64,000 nt of DNA from Streptomyces avicenniae (GTDB lineage Bacteria > Actinomycetota > Actinomycetes > Streptomycetales > Streptomycetaceae). Location of the stretch: positions 682,001 through 746,000 of the forward strand of contig NZ_JOEK01000001.1 of assembly GCF_000719135.1 (NCBI RefSeq). Reading direction: 5' to 3'. Within the stretch, counting starts at the first letter, position 1, and the number at the start of each line of letters is the position of its first letter. Both the position numbers and the translations under genes were made by a program. A model generated the notes under the pieces. The model ran no database searches. It saw only the letters and a program-made list of their open reading frames with translations, and was not told the DNA's origin. This document shows positions 16,426 to 25,497 of the stretch, one piece after another.

Positions 16426-17643
16426 ATGGACCGTTCGATCCTGGTCGTCTACCGGCCCGCGGCCGGGCGCTACGCCGCCCAGTTCCGCAGCGTCGTCGAG
16501 GCCGCCGCCGCGCTCGGCGTCCGCACGGTCGCGCTGCTGCCCGAGGGCGAGGAGGCCCCGGAGACCGAGGGGCTGTCCCGCTACCACGCCGACCTGGAGG
16601 ACACCGCGGCCGTCCGCGCGGTGGTGGACCGGATCGTCGCCGAGCACGCCGTGGAGCGGATCTTCCCGCTCTTCGAGGGCGACGTGCTGCCCGTCGCGTA
16701 CAGCCGCCGCGACCACGGCATCCCCGGGCTCGTGCCCGACCAGGCGCTCAACTTCCGCGACAAGAACGTGATGCACCGCAGGGCCGAGGAGCTGGGCGTA
16801 CGTGTCGCCCGCTCCTGCCGCCCCGACACGCTGGGCGCCGTCGCGGAGTTCGCGGAGACGGTCGGCTACCCGGTCGTCGTCAAGCCGTACGCGGGCTGGG
16901 CCTGCGGCGACACCTACCGGGTGGACGACCGCGCCGAACTCGACCGCGTCTGGGGCCTGATGGGCGACGACCGGCACGTCTACCGCGTCGAGGAGTTCGT
17001 GCGCGGCGCCGAGTACCACGTGGACTCGCTCTTCCAGGACGGGCGGCCCGTCTTCGAACAGCTCTCGCAGTACACCTACTCCGTCCTGGAGTACCGCGAC
17101 GAGCCGGGCGGCACGATCTCGCGCAAGTACGGCCTCACCGCGGGCGAGCGGCGCATCCTGGAGCTGAACACCGTGGTGCTGCGCGGCTTCGGGCTGCGGA
17201 CCGGCGTCGTGCACGCCGAGTTCTTCCTCCAGGACGACGGTGCCGTCGTCTTCGGCGAGGCGGGCGCGCGCGCCGGGGGCGGCTCGATCGTCCCGGCCAT
17301 CGAGGCGGGCCGCGGCATCAACCTCGCCGGGGAGTGGTGCCGCCTCGAACTCGACCCGGCGCACCGGCCCGCCGCGCGCCTCGGCCCGGAGATCGGCACC
17401 GAGTACCTGGGCTCGTCCGCCGTCGGCCGCATCACGGCCATCACCGGCGCGGACGAACTCACCGCGCTGGAGGCCGTCCTGGCCGCCGACGTGTGGAAGG
17501 GCGTCGGCGACGTCCTCGCCCCGCCGACGCGCTCCAACGACGTCCTGGGCTGGTACGTCTGCGAGGGCGACGACTTCGAGGACGTCCGCGCCCGCTTCAA
17601 GACCGTCCGCGACGCCTTCCACGTGCGCACCGAGCGGGTGTGA
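16426..17643 (+). CDS. ATP-grasp ligase, probable amino-acid/peptide ligase
   Basis: A 405-residue ATP-grasp enzyme. An N-terminal Rossmann-like part (SILVVYRP) leads to LNFRDKNVMHRRAEELGV, GYPVVVKPYAGWACGDTYRV (ATP-binding Lys), YRVEEFVRGAEYHVDSLF and VVHAEFFLQDDGAVVFGEAGARAGG (metal-binding Glu residues). Such enzymes form amide bonds through acyl phosphates. BacD, carnosine synthase and related antibiotic dipeptide ligases share this layout and length. The exporter gene follows after two bases, so the pair is probably co-translated and serves to assemble and export the product. Confidence 0.8.
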   Translation: MDRSILVVYRPAAGRYAAQFRSVVEAAAALGVRTVALLPEGEEAPETEGLSRYHADLEDTAAVRAVVDRIVAEHAVERIFPLFEGDVLPVAYSRRDHGIPGLVPDQALNFRDKNVMHRRAEELGVRVARSCRPDTLGAVAEFAETVGYPVVVKPYAGWACGDTYRVDDRAELDRVWGLMGDDRHVYRVEEFVRGAEYHVDSLFQDGRPVFEQLSQYTYSVLEYRDEPGGTISRKYGLTAGERRILELNTVVLRGFGLRTGVVHAEFFLQDDGAVVFGEAGARAGGGSIVPAIEAGRGINLAGEWCRLELDPAHRPAARLGPEIGTEYLGSSAVGRITAITGADELTALEAVLAADVWKGVGDVLAPPTRSNDVLGWYVCEGDDFEDVRARFKTVRDAFHVRTERV

Positions 17644-17645
17644 CC

Positions 17646-18899
17646 ATGTGGTGGAGCCGGTTCCAGGCGCTGCCGCTCGCCCTGCGGGTGCTCTTCCTCG
17701 CCTCCTTCGTCAACCGCGCGGGCATGTTCGTCTTCCCGCTGCTGGCCGTGTACCTGGTGCGCGGCGAGGGGCTGAGCGCGGGCGAGGCGGGGCTGCTGAT
17801 CTCGGTCGGCAGCACGGGCCTGCTCGTCGGCAGCCTCCTCAGCGGCCCGCTGTGCGACCTGCGCGGCAGACGGACGGCGCTGCTGGCCGCGCTGCTGCTG
17901 AACGCGGGCGGCTACCTGGGCCTCGCCGTGCTGGACGGCCCGCCCTGGACGTACGGCGCGCTGCTGTTCGTCGCGCTGGTCGGCATGGGCGCGTTCAGCC
18001 CGGCGTCGAACACGCTGGTCGCCGACCTGACCACCCCCGAGCAGCGCCCGTTCGCCTACACGCTCAGCTACGTCGGCAACAACCTGGGGATGGGCGTCGG
18101 CCCGCTGCTGGGCGGCGTGGCGGCGGCGTACTCGTACGAGGTCATGTTCGCGGGGAACATCCTCGCCGGTCTCGTGTGCGCCGCGATGATCGCCGTCTGG
18201 GTGCCGCGGGACCGCCCGCCCCGGGGCGAGGGGCCGCGCGAGCGGCGGCGCACCGGGCCGCTCGGCCACCACCACGTGCTGCTGCTCGTCCTCGTGTCGT
18301 TCTTCTACGTCGTGCCGCTGATCGGCCTGGAGTACGCGCTGCCGCTGGCCATCACGACGGAGCTCGACGAGTCCGCCGGGTTCGTCGGCGCGGTCTACAC
18401 GATCAACAGCGTCGTCGTCGTGAGCCTCGGCCTCGCCATGGAGAAGCACATCCGCGGCTACGGCACGAAGGCGTTGCTGCTGGTCGCGGGCCTGCTGTGG
18501 AGCATGGGCCTGGCCGTGATCGCGTTCGGCTTCTCCCTGTGGGCGATCCTGCTGTCCACGGTCGTGTGGACGCTCGGCGAGATCATCGTCTCCGTCGTCG
18601 TGCCGACCTACATCGCCGACCACGTCGATCAGCGCCGCGTCGGCAGCTTCATGGCGCTCAACGGCTTCGTGCTCGGGCTCGCCCGGCTCGTCGTGCCGGT
18701 CGGCCTCGGCGTCGTCTGGACGGCGCAGGGCCACCGGCCCGTCTTCCTCATCCTCCTCGCGGCGCCGCTGGTCGGCATGGCGGCGTTCGCCGCCTTGCGC
18801 ACCAGGCCGTCCCCGGCCGCCGCGCCGCCCCCAGAAGACACCCCCGCGCCGCCCACCGGCCGCACCAGGCAGGCGGACGCGCGGGGACCGGGCGGCTGA
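17646..18899 (+). CDS. MFS exporter
   Basis: A 417-residue protein with about 12 hydrophobic helices. The first is [21 protein letters not shown]. The loop [14 protein letters not shown] between helices 2 and 3 is the MFS signature A motif. After the last helix the C-terminus is Pro/Arg-rich and cytoplasmic. The family exports drugs and small metabolites by proton antiport. Tight linkage to the ATP-grasp gene suggests that it exports the cluster product, as BacE does for bacilysin, and so contributes to self-protection. Confidence 0.85.
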   Translation: MWWSRFQALPLALRVLFLASFVNRAGMFVFPLLAVYLVRGEGLSAGEAGLLISVGSTGLLVGSLLSGPLCDLRGRRTALLAALLLNAGGYLGLAVLDGPPWTYGALLFVALVGMGAFSPASNTLVADLTTPEQRPFAYTLSYVGNNLGMGVGPLLGGVAAAYSYEVMFAGNILAGLVCAAMIAVWVPRDRPPRGEGPRERRRTGPLGHHHVLLLVLVSFFYVVPLIGLEYALPLAITTELDESAGFVGAVYTINSVVVVSLGLAMEKHIRGYGTKALLLVAGLLWSMGLAVIAFGFSLWAILLSTVVWTLGEIIVSVVVPTYIADHVDQRRVGSFMALNGFVLGLARLVVPVGLGVVWTAQGHRPVFLILLAAPLVGMAAFAALRTRPSPAAAPPPEDTPAPPTGRTRQADARGPGG

Positions 18900-18957
18900 T
18901 CCGTCCCCGGACAGCTCCGCCCACCGCACCGGTTCCACCGACCCACAGGAAGTTGCC

Positions 18958-20262
18958 ATGTCCCAGACGAAGTTCCTGCTGCCCGAGGACCGTATGCCCA
19001 CCACCTGGTACAACGTGGTGGCGGATCTGCCCAAGCCCCTCGACCCCATGCTCCACCCGGGCACCCGGGAGCCGATCACAGCCGCCGACCTGGCGCCGCT
19101 CTTCCCCGAGGCGCTGATCGAGCAGGAGTTCACCACCGCGCCCACGGTGGACATCCCCGGCGCCGTGCTCGACGTGTACCGGCAGTGGCGGCCCAGCCCG
19201 CTGGTGCGCGCGCGGCGTCTGGAGCAGGCACTCGACACCCCGGCCCGCATCTACTTCAAGAACGAGGGCGTCAGCCCGGCGGGCAGCCACAAGCCCAACA
19301 CGGCCATCCCGCAGGCGTACTACAACAAGCAGGCCGGTGTGGAGCGGCTGACCACCGAGACGGGCGCCGGGCAGTGGGGCAGCTCCCTGTCCCTCGCCTG
19401 CCAGTACTTCGGCCTCGTCTGCGAGGTCTACATGGTGAAGGTCAGCTACCAGCAGAAGCCGTACCGGCGCGGGCTGATGGAGGCGTTCGGCGCCAGCGTC
19501 ACGGCGAGCCCGAGCGAGCTGACGGAGGCCGGCCGGGCCGCGCTCGCCGCCGACCCCGACTCGCCCGGCAGCCTGGGCCTCGCCATCTCCGAGGCCGTGG
19601 AGGCGGCGCTGGCCAGCGGCGGCACCGCCAAGTACGCGCTCGGCTCGGTCCTGAACCACGTGCTGATGCACCAGACGATCATCGGCCAGGAGGCGCTGCT
19701 CCAGCTGGAGATGGCCGAGGACTACCCGGACGTCGTGATCGGCGCGGCGGGCGGCGGCTCCAACTTCGGCGGCCTCGCCCTGCCGTTCCTCGGCGAGCAG
19801 CTGCGCGGCGGACGCCAGGTGCGCGCCGTCGCCGTCGAGCCCGCGTCGTGCCCCACCCTGACCGAGGGCACCTACGCCTACGACTTCGGCGACACGGCGG
19901 GCATGACGCCGCTGACCAAGATGCACACCCTCGGCCACGAGTTCGTGCCGCCGAGCATCCACGCGGGCGGCCTGCGCTACCACGGCATGGCGCCGATCAT
20001 CAGCGCGCTCAAGGACCTCGACTACCTGGAGGCCCGCGCCGTGCCGCAGACGGCCTGCTTCGAGGCGGGCGTCACCTTCGCGAGGAGCGAGGGCATCATC
20101 CCGGCGCCCGAGTCCACCCACGCCGTGCGCGTCGCCATCGACGAGGCGCTGGCCGCCCGGGAGTCGGGCGAGGAGCGGACCATCCTCTTCTCGCTCTCGG
20201 GGCACGGCCACTTCGACATGCAGGCGTACATCGACTACTTCGCCGGGAAGCTCACCGACTGA
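18958..20262 (+). CDS. TrpB2-like PLP enzyme (tryptophan synthase beta-chain type)
   Basis: A 434-residue fold-type II PLP protein of the TrpB2 branch. [18 protein letters not shown] contains the PLP Lys, [12 protein letters not shown] is the substrate loop, and [11 protein letters not shown] is the phosphate-binding Gly loop. The length and the long N-terminal extension ([15 protein letters not shown]) are those of TrpB2. No trpA is nearby, so it need not make tryptophan. TrpB-fold enzymes can add various nucleophiles to aminoacrylate from serine. In the cluster it could build a side chain onto an amino acid, or act on an indole-like or aniline-like nucleophile. Confidence 0.82.
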   Translation: MSQTKFLLPEDRMPTTWYNVVADLPKPLDPMLHPGTREPITAADLAPLFPEALIEQEFTTAPTVDIPGAVLDVYRQWRPSPLVRARRLEQALDTPARIYFKNEGVSPAGSHKPNTAIPQAYYNKQAGVERLTTETGAGQWGSSLSLACQYFGLVCEVYMVKVSYQQKPYRRGLMEAFGASVTASPSELTEAGRAALAADPDSPGSLGLAISEAVEAALASGGTAKYALGSVLNHVLMHQTIIGQEALLQLEMAEDYPDVVIGAAGGGSNFGGLALPFLGEQLRGGRQVRAVAVEPASCPTLTEGTYAYDFGDTAGMTPLTKMHTLGHEFVPPSIHAGGLRYHGMAPIISALKDLDYLEARAVPQTACFEAGVTFARSEGIIPAPESTHAVRVAIDEALAARESGEERTILFSLSGHGHFDMQAYIDYFAGKLTD

Positions 20263-20325
20263 CCAGGGGAGCGCACGACGAAGCCGCTCGGCTGCTTTTC
20301 GGCCCATGACTCTTGGGGGACCCTC

Positions 20326-20997
20326 ATGCGCGTCGTACACGGAGCACAGCCAGTCATCCTCGGCATCTCGGGGTCGGAACGTCCCGGCGGGAACACCGAC
20401 CTCGCACTCGACCACACCGCCACGCTCGTCGAGGGGCGTGGCGGCGTCTTCCGCCGGATCAACCTGCGTGACCACCGCATCTCGCCGTGCAGCCCGTGCG
20501 GCGACTGCAACAGCCGCACCAGCCCCTGCGCCGTCCAGGACGACATGCCCGCCATCGTCGAACAGATGAAGCAGGCGGACGGGATCGTCTACGCCGTGCC
20601 GGTGCACGGGTTCGGGCTCGCGCATCTGATGCAGATCTTCATCGAGCGGGCGGGCGTCGGGTTCCTGCGCTTCGACCGGCCGCTCGCCAACAAGGTCGGC
20701 GGCATCATCGTCACCGGACGCCGCTACAGCGACGGTTCGGTGCACCACCAGCTCGTGGACAACCTCCTGCTCAACCGGATGATCCTGGTGGGCAGCGGCT
20801 TCCCGGCCCTCCTGCGGAACGCGACGGGCAAGCCTGGCCTGTACGACACGGAGGGCCTCGACGCGCTGGACCGCATGGTCAACCGCATGATCGACATGAC
20901 GCTGCTGCTGCGCAGCGTCTCCGCGGAGGGCGGCGGCGACCTGTTGCCCCTGGACGACCGCAACGAGCGCGTCCAGCGCCAGCGTTCGGCGTCCTGA
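20326..20997 (+). CDS. Flavodoxin-fold NAD(P)H-dependent reductase, iron-sulfur-flavoprotein-like
   Basis: A 223-residue protein. ILGISGSERPGGNTD is the FMN phosphate loop of the NADPH-dependent FMN reductase/flavodoxin family. PCSPCGDCNSRTSPC gives Cys-x2-Cys-x2-Cys-x6-Cys, the compact cluster-binding motif of iron-sulfur flavoproteins. YAVPVHGFGLAHLMQIFIERAG is the dimer and flavin-contact region. It probably passes electrons from a pyridine nucleotide to FMN, and perhaps on to a cluster enzyme; the partner is unknown. A GC-rich hairpin at 21033 separates it from the cupin gene. Confidence 0.75.
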   Translation: MRVVHGAQPVILGISGSERPGGNTDLALDHTATLVEGRGGVFRRINLRDHRISPCSPCGDCNSRTSPCAVQDDMPAIVEQMKQADGIVYAVPVHGFGLAHLMQIFIERAGVGFLRFDRPLANKVGGIIVTGRRYSDGSVHHQLVDNLLLNRMILVGSGFPALLRNATGKPGLYDTEGLDALDRMVNRMIDMTLLLRSVSAEGGGDLLPLDDRNERVQRQRSAS

Positions 20998-21032
20998 CCC
21001 CACCACCCACCACCCATCCCCTCCCGCACCAG

Positions 21033-21066
21033 GCGTGCGCGCGGCCGGTCATGGCCGCGCGCACGC
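21033..21066. terminator. GC-rich perfect hairpin between reductase and cupin genes
   Basis: Fourteen-base arms GCGTGCGCGCGGCC and GGCCGCGCGCACGC flank a six-base loop. There is no T tract, so it may be a weak terminator, an mRNA stabiliser or a processing site that lowers expression of the genes downstream. Confidence 0.5.
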
Positions 21067-21096
21067 ACCACCCCCCTCACCGAGGAGAGTTCGTCC

Positions 21097-21468
21097 ATGA
21101 CCACCACCCCCACGTCCGAGACCACCCCCGCCCCGGCGCCGACCCTCGTCGGCATCGACTTCGACTCCATCCCCTGGGAGAAGTGGACGAAGAAGGGCGC
21201 CGACGGCCGCGTGAAGCTCGCCTACACGGGCGGCAAGCGCATCCGGCTGATGGAGCTGCCCGCCGGGTTCAACGAGGAGGAGTGGTGCGAGCGCGGCCAC
21301 CAGGGGTACGTCCTCCAGGGCGAGTTCACGATCCACTTCGACGACCGCTCGGTGCCCTGCCGCCCCGGCATGGGCTTCATCATCCCGGGCGACGAGCGGC
21401 ACCGCTCCCAGGGCTCCGACGCCGAGCCCACCGTCGTGTACGTGATCGACGAGGTGCCCGCCCCGTGA
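21097..21468 (+). CDS. Single-domain cupin protein
   Basis: A 123-residue protein with one cupin barrel at residues 40-115. ELPAGFNEEEWCERGHQGYVLQGEFTI is motif 1 and PGMGFIIPGDERHR is motif 2, with His residues able to hold a metal. Cupin enzymes act beside BacA-type decarboxylases as dihydro-hydroxyphenylpyruvate isomerases (BacB, AerE). This protein has only one cupin domain where BacB has two, so an isomerase role is a guess. The start follows GAGGAGAG. The stop overlaps the GTG of the chorismate mutase gene. Confidence 0.7.
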   Translation: MTTTPTSETTPAPAPTLVGIDFDSIPWEKWTKKGADGRVKLAYTGGKRIRLMELPAGFNEEEWCERGHQGYVLQGEFTIHFDDRSVPCRPGMGFIIPGDERHRSQGSDAEPTVVYVIDEVPAP

Positions 21469-21782
21469 GCGGTACGGAACGCATCGCGGAACTGCGCGTC
21501 TCCATCGATGCGCTGGACCGCAGGATCGTCGCACTGCTCGCCGAACGGACGGCGGTCGTGCGGGAGTTGACCGAGCACAAGCGGGACGAGCAGACGGTGC
21601 GCTCGCCCGCGCGCGTCGAGGAGGTCGTCTCCCGGGTGCGGGCGCTGGCCGAGGAGCACGGCATGCCGCCCGGCATCGCCGAGGCGACCTACCGGGCGCT
21701 CATCGCCGAGCTGACCGCGCTCCAGATGGACCGGCTGCACGAGCGGCGCGCGGCGGCGGGCGTCGGGGACGGGGCGACGTGA
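21465..21782 (+). CDS. Chorismate mutase, AroQ type
   Basis: A 105-residue all-helical protein. IAELRVSIDALDRRIVALLAERTAVVRELTEHK carries the Arg, Asp and Lys of the AroQ active site, and RSPARVEEVVSRVRALAEEHG is the second helix. It converts chorismate to prephenate, the substrate of the BacA-type decarboxylase encoded in the same cluster. It starts with GTG overlapping the cupin stop, and the UbiD gene start overlaps its stop, so the three genes are translationally coupled. Confidence 0.85.
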   Translation: MSGTERIAELRVSIDALDRRIVALLAERTAVVRELTEHKRDEQTVRSPARVEEVVSRVRALAEEHGMPPGIAEATYRALIAELTALQMDRLHERRAAAGVGDGAT

Positions 21783-23203
21783 CGCCGCCCCGCCTCGCCG
21801 ACCTGCGCACGGCGCTCGCCGGGCTCGACCCGATGCCGGGCGAGCTGGTGCGGGTGCGCGACGAGGTCCCGGCCCGTTTCGGCGTCTCGCACCGGTACGC
21901 CCGCTGGGCCGGGACCCCGGCGCCGCCGCCCACCGGGCCAGGACCCGCCGTGCTGTTCGAGCGGGTCGCGCCCGGCCCGGCGGACGCGGAGGCGCGGGCC
22001 GTCCTCATCGGCCTGTACGGCACCCGCCGCCGGGCCGCGGCCCTGCTGGGCATGACGCCGGACGAGCTGCCCGGCCGTCTGCTCGACGCGGTCGCCGCGC
22101 CCGTGCCGCCGGTGCGGATACGGGACGAACGGCTGCCGGAGCGCGTGGAGTTGCCGCCCGACCTGACGGCGCTGCCCGTGCCGGTGCTGACCGAGGAGGA
22201 CGCGGGCCCTTACCTGACGCTCGGGGCGGTCCTCGCGACCAACCCGGAGACCGGCGTGCGGAACCTGTCCGTGCACCGGATGTGCGTGCAGGGGCCCGAC
22301 CTGCTGTCCATCTGGATGGTGCCGGGCCGGGACCTGGAGGCCGCGCACCTCGCGGCGCAGCGCCTCGGCCGCCCGCTGCCGGTCGCCGTCCACATCGGGC
22401 TGGCCCCGGCGATACTGCTGTCGTCGTGCTGCCCGACCTCGCTCGTGCCGGAGAAGGTGGACGAACTGGCCGTCGCGGGCGCGCTGGGCGGCGCGCCGGT
22501 GGAGCTGTCGGCCTGCCGGACCGTGGACGCCGAGTACGTCGCGCACGCCGAGTACGTCCTGGAGGGCGAGCTGCTGCCGGGGCCCGTGCCGGAGAACCCG
22601 CGCGGACCGGCCGCGACGCCCGAGTTCCTGGGGTACCAGGGCCGGGCCCACCCGGGGCTGCCGACCGTGCGGGTCACGGGCGTGACGGCCCGCGAGGGGG
22701 CGATGTTCCAGACCGTCTCGGGCCCCGGGCACGAGCAGTCGGTGCTGCTCGGCTTCGGCATGGAGGCGGCGGTCCTCGGGATGCTGCGCGAGCGTGACGT
22801 GCCGGTGGCCGGGGTGCACTGCCACACGGCGGGCGGCGGGCAGTTGATGCTCGTGCTCCAGTGGCGGGCCAAGCGGTCCGCCGAGGAGGACGCCGTGGTC
22901 CGCGCCGCGGGCGAGGCCGTCCTGGAGCGGTTCAGGATGGTCAAGCTGGTCGTCTCGGTGGACGAGGACGTGGACGTCGAGTCGGACGCCGACCTGTGGT
23001 GGGCGGTCGTCACCCGGCTCCAGGCGGACCGTGACATCGCGGTCCTCCCCGACCGGGAGGGCTTCCCGCTCGACCCGACGCAGTCCACGGCCTACTCGGA
23101 CACCGTCTCGGCCGACGGCCGCACGGCGAAGGCGCACTTCGACTGCACGGTGCCCTTCGCCCAGCGCGCCCGCTTCCACCGGCCCCGGTTCACGGCGCCT
23201 TAG
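21779..23203 (+). CDS. UbiD-family decarboxylase
   Basis: A 474-residue member of the UbiD/Fdc family, which needs prenylated FMN. Recognisable parts are LGAVLATNPETGVRNLSVHRMC (metal and cofactor region), LPVAVHIGLAPAILLSS, ATPEFLGYQGRAHPGLPTVRVT, and HCHTAGGGQLMLVLQWRAKR followed by VVSVDEDVDVESDADLWWAV. Members decarboxylate, or carboxylate, aromatic and alpha,beta-unsaturated acids. It could remove a carboxyl group from an anthranilate- or prephenate-derived intermediate. No UbiX prenyltransferase gene is in the window. Its 3' end overlaps the convergent MocR gene by 14 bases. Confidence 0.82.
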   Translation: MTPPRLADLRTALAGLDPMPGELVRVRDEVPARFGVSHRYARWAGTPAPPPTGPGPAVLFERVAPGPADAEARAVLIGLYGTRRRAAALLGMTPDELPGRLLDAVAAPVPPVRIRDERLPERVELPPDLTALPVPVLTEEDAGPYLTLGAVLATNPETGVRNLSVHRMCVQGPDLLSIWMVPGRDLEAAHLAAQRLGRPLPVAVHIGLAPAILLSSCCPTSLVPEKVDELAVAGALGGAPVELSACRTVDAEYVAHAEYVLEGELLPGPVPENPRGPAATPEFLGYQGRAHPGLPTVRVTGVTAREGAMFQTVSGPGHEQSVLLGFGMEAAVLGMLRERDVPVAGVHCHTAGGGQLMLVLQWRAKRSAEEDAVVRAAGEAVLERFRMVKLVVSVDEDVDVESDADLWWAVVTRLQADRDIAVLPDREGFPLDPTQSTAYSDTVSADGRTAKAHFDCTVPFAQRARFHRPRFTAP

Positions 23204-24731
23204 GGGCGGGCGGGAGGCGGCGGGGCCGTCCCGTCGCCTCCCGCACCGCGTCGGCCAGCAGGGCGACGCCCTCGGTGATACGGGGGGCGGGCAGCGCGGC
23301 GTAGCCCATGAGGTACGTCGGGTGGTCCGGCGGGTCCTGGACGAAGTAGCCGGACGCGGGGTAGACACGCACCCCGCGCCCGGCCGCCAGGCGGACGATC
23401 GTGTCCTCCAGGCGCGCGTCGGCGCCGGTCAGCGTGACCAGCACGTGCAGGCCCGCCGCCTCGCCCGAGACGCGCACCCCGGCGCCGAAGTGCTCGTAGA
23501 GCGCCCCGAGAAGACGGCTCCTGCGCTGCCGGTACAGGCGCGTCATGCGGCTGATGTGCCGGGCGTACGCGCCGGTGCGGATGAAGTCGGCCAGCGCCTC
23601 CTGGGCGACGGTCGGCGTCAGCCGGTCGGTGATCCACTTGATGCCGAGGAAGGGCTGCACGAGGCGGCGGGGCATCACCGCGTAGCCGATGCGCAGGGCG
23701 GGGAAGAGCGTCTTGCTGAAGCTGCCGACGTAGACGACGGTGTCGTGGTGCCGCTCGGCGGCCAGCGCGGGGAGCCGTTCGGCGGTGAACGTGAACTCGT
23801 TGTGGTAGTCGTCCTCCAGGACCGTCGCGCCGCGTGCGTGGGCCCAGGTGAGGAGCTGGCGGCGCCTGGCCTCGGACATGATGAGGCCGGTCGGGAACTG
23901 GTGCGAGGGCGTCACGTACACCAGCCGTACGCGGGCCGGGTCGTGGCCGTGCGCCAGGACGCGGGCGTCGATGTCGGCGACGCGCAGCCCCTCCTCGTCC
24001 ACCGGCACCGGCACGACGGCGCCCTCGGAGCAGCCGAAGACCTGCCGCAGCACGGTGTGGCTGGGGTCCTCGATGACGACGACGTCGCCCTGCCGCACGA
24101 GGATGCGCGTCAGGATGTCGAGCGCCTGGGTGGCGCCGCCGGTCACCATGACGCGGTCGGGGGAGGCGTCGAGGGCGCGGCTCTGGCGGACGAGGGCGGC
24201 GATCTCGGCGCGCAGCGCGGCCGAGCCCTCTGCGGGGCCGTAGCCGAGGGCGGCGGCGTCGGCGCGGGCGTAGGCGGCGTGGAGGGACTGCCGCCAGCGG
24301 GCGACGGGGAAGTCGGCGAGGGCAGGGGTGCCGTGCCGGAAGTCGATGCCGGGGCCCGGCCGGTGGGTGGGCGGGGGTTCCCAGGGCTGCCACAGGCCGC
24401 CCGCGCCGTCCGTGGGCCGGGGCGGCTGGGGGGCGAGGGCGGCGGGCGAGGGGCGGGGCGCGGGGAGCGCGCCCCGGGCCGGTCCCGCGACGCTGGTGCC
24501 TGAGCCGCGCCTGGCGGTCAAAACGCCGCGGGCGCGCAGGAGTTCGTAGGCGCGGGTGACGACGGTGCGTGACACGTCGAGCTGATGCGCCAGCTCGCGG
24601 GAGGGCGGCAGGGGGTCGCCCGGTCGCAGCTGTCCCGAGCGGACGAGCGCCACGACCTGGTCGCAGACCTGCTGCTGGAGCGGTGCGCCGCCGTCGCGGT
24701 CCAGCACGATGAGCAATTCCACCGACCCCAT
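23190..24731 (-). CDS. MocR-type regulator, cluster end 2
   Basis: ATG at 24731 gives 513 residues. The GntR helix-turn-helix at about residues 10-80 includes LPPSRELAHQLDVSRTVVTRAYELL. An Ala/Pro-rich linker leads to an aminotransferase-like domain containing MVTGGATQALDILTRILV, LVYVTPSHQFPTG and YVGSFSKTLFPALRIGY (PLP Lys). It is similar in build to the MocR at the other end of the cluster but has no TTA codon that I can see. It converges on, and slightly overlaps, the UbiD gene and is divergent from a PPOX-fold gene, either of which may be its target. Confidence 0.85.
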   Translation of the reverse strand: MGSVELLIVLDRDGGAPLQQQVCDQVVALVRSGQLRPGDPLPPSRELAHQLDVSRTVVTRAYELLRARGVLTARRGSGTSVAGPARGALPAPRPSPAALAPQPPRPTDGAGGLWQPWEPPPTHRPGPGIDFRHGTPALADFPVARWRQSLHAAYARADAAALGYGPAEGSAALRAEIAALVRQSRALDASPDRVMVTGGATQALDILTRILVRQGDVVVIEDPSHTVLRQVFGCSEGAVVPVPVDEEGLRVADIDARVLAHGHDPARVRLVYVTPSHQFPTGLIMSEARRRQLLTWAHARGATVLEDDYHNEFTFTAERLPALAAERHHDTVVYVGSFSKTLFPALRIGYAVMPRRLVQPFLGIKWITDRLTPTVAQEALADFIRTGAYARHISRMTRLYRQRRSRLLGALYEHFGAGVRVSGEAAGLHVLVTLTGADARLEDTIVRLAAGRGVRVYPASGYFVQDPPDHPTYLMGYAALPAPRITEGVALLADAVREATGRPRRLPPAPKAP

Positions 24732-24933
24732 GGCCCGCTCCCGGTCCCCTGTCCACCGTCCCCGTCGAGTCTGACACGGCGTCGGACGCGTGCCAGGGGC
24801 GTGGGGGGCGTGACCGCGGGGGGCGCGGGGCGCGCGGATTCCGGTGGGTGGGCGGGCGGGCGCCGCCTGGCCCGGGCGACGTAGGCCGAAGGTCGGGGTG
24901 TCAGGCCGCCGCCAGGGGAACGACCATGAGGGC

Positions 24934-25380
24934 GTGACCTCTTCGCCCTTCGACATCGACGCGTTCCTCGGCCAGCCGCTCACCGCCCGCGTGGCGACCG
25001 ACGGGCCGACCGTGCGGCCCGTGTGGTTCGTGTGGGAGGAGGGCGCCTTCTGGATACTGACCGGGCCCTGGGCCAGGCTCTTCCACCGGGTGGGCGCGGA
25101 CCCGCGGATCGCCCTGGTGGTGGACGTGTGCGACGTCGCCACCGGCCTGGTCCGGCAGGTCATCGCCCGGGGGCGAGCCGAACTCGTCCCCTTCGACGTC
25201 GCCCGTGGCCGCCGCAAGCTGGTCCGGTATCTGGGGCCTGACGAGTCCAGGTGGGACGCGCGCTTCGTCCACTACCTGCGCGACGATCCGAAGGAGCGGG
25301 GCACGGTCTGGCTGCGGCTGGTGCCTTCGTCCCTGACGGCGCACGACCTGAGCTACGCGGCCGTGGGCGAGGACGAGTGA
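24934..25380 (+). CDS. Pyridoxamine 5'-phosphate oxidase-fold (PPOX) protein
   Basis: GTG at 24934 gives 148 residues. The split-barrel strands RVATDGPTVRPVWFVWEEGAFWILTGP and DPRIALVVDVCDVATGLVRQVIARGRAELV follow the PNPOx/PPOX pattern of small FMN- or F420-binding proteins. The family includes F420-dependent reductases, heme oxidases and pyridoxamine oxidases, and the cofactor cannot be fixed here. It is divergent from the second MocR gene, whose PLP-related sensing domain would fit control of a vitamin B6-linked enzyme, though this is inference. Confidence 0.7.
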   Translation: MTSSPFDIDAFLGQPLTARVATDGPTVRPVWFVWEEGAFWILTGPWARLFHRVGADPRIALVVDVCDVATGLVRQVIARGRAELVPFDVARGRRKLVRYLGPDESRWDARFVHYLRDDPKERGTVWLRLVPSSLTAHDLSYAAVGEDE

Positions 25381-25465
25381 CGCGGACCGCGATCCGGGCG
25401 GTCGGGCCCCGGTCGGTGCCCGCTCCGGCAGCGGTCGGCGATTCCGGCGGGGCCGTTCCATGAAA

Positions 25466-25479
25466 CGGAGAGATCTCCG
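25466..25479. promoter_or_regulatory. Palindrome CGGAGA-GA-TCTCCG (operator 1 of the aldo/keto reductase gene)
   Basis: A perfect 14-base palindrome preceded by AAA. The same half-sites occur 32 bases downstream, about three helical turns. Paired sites of this form are typical for TetR-family repressors, and none is encoded nearby. Confidence 0.6.
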
Positions 25480-25497
25480 GTATGGTCGGAAGGGATG

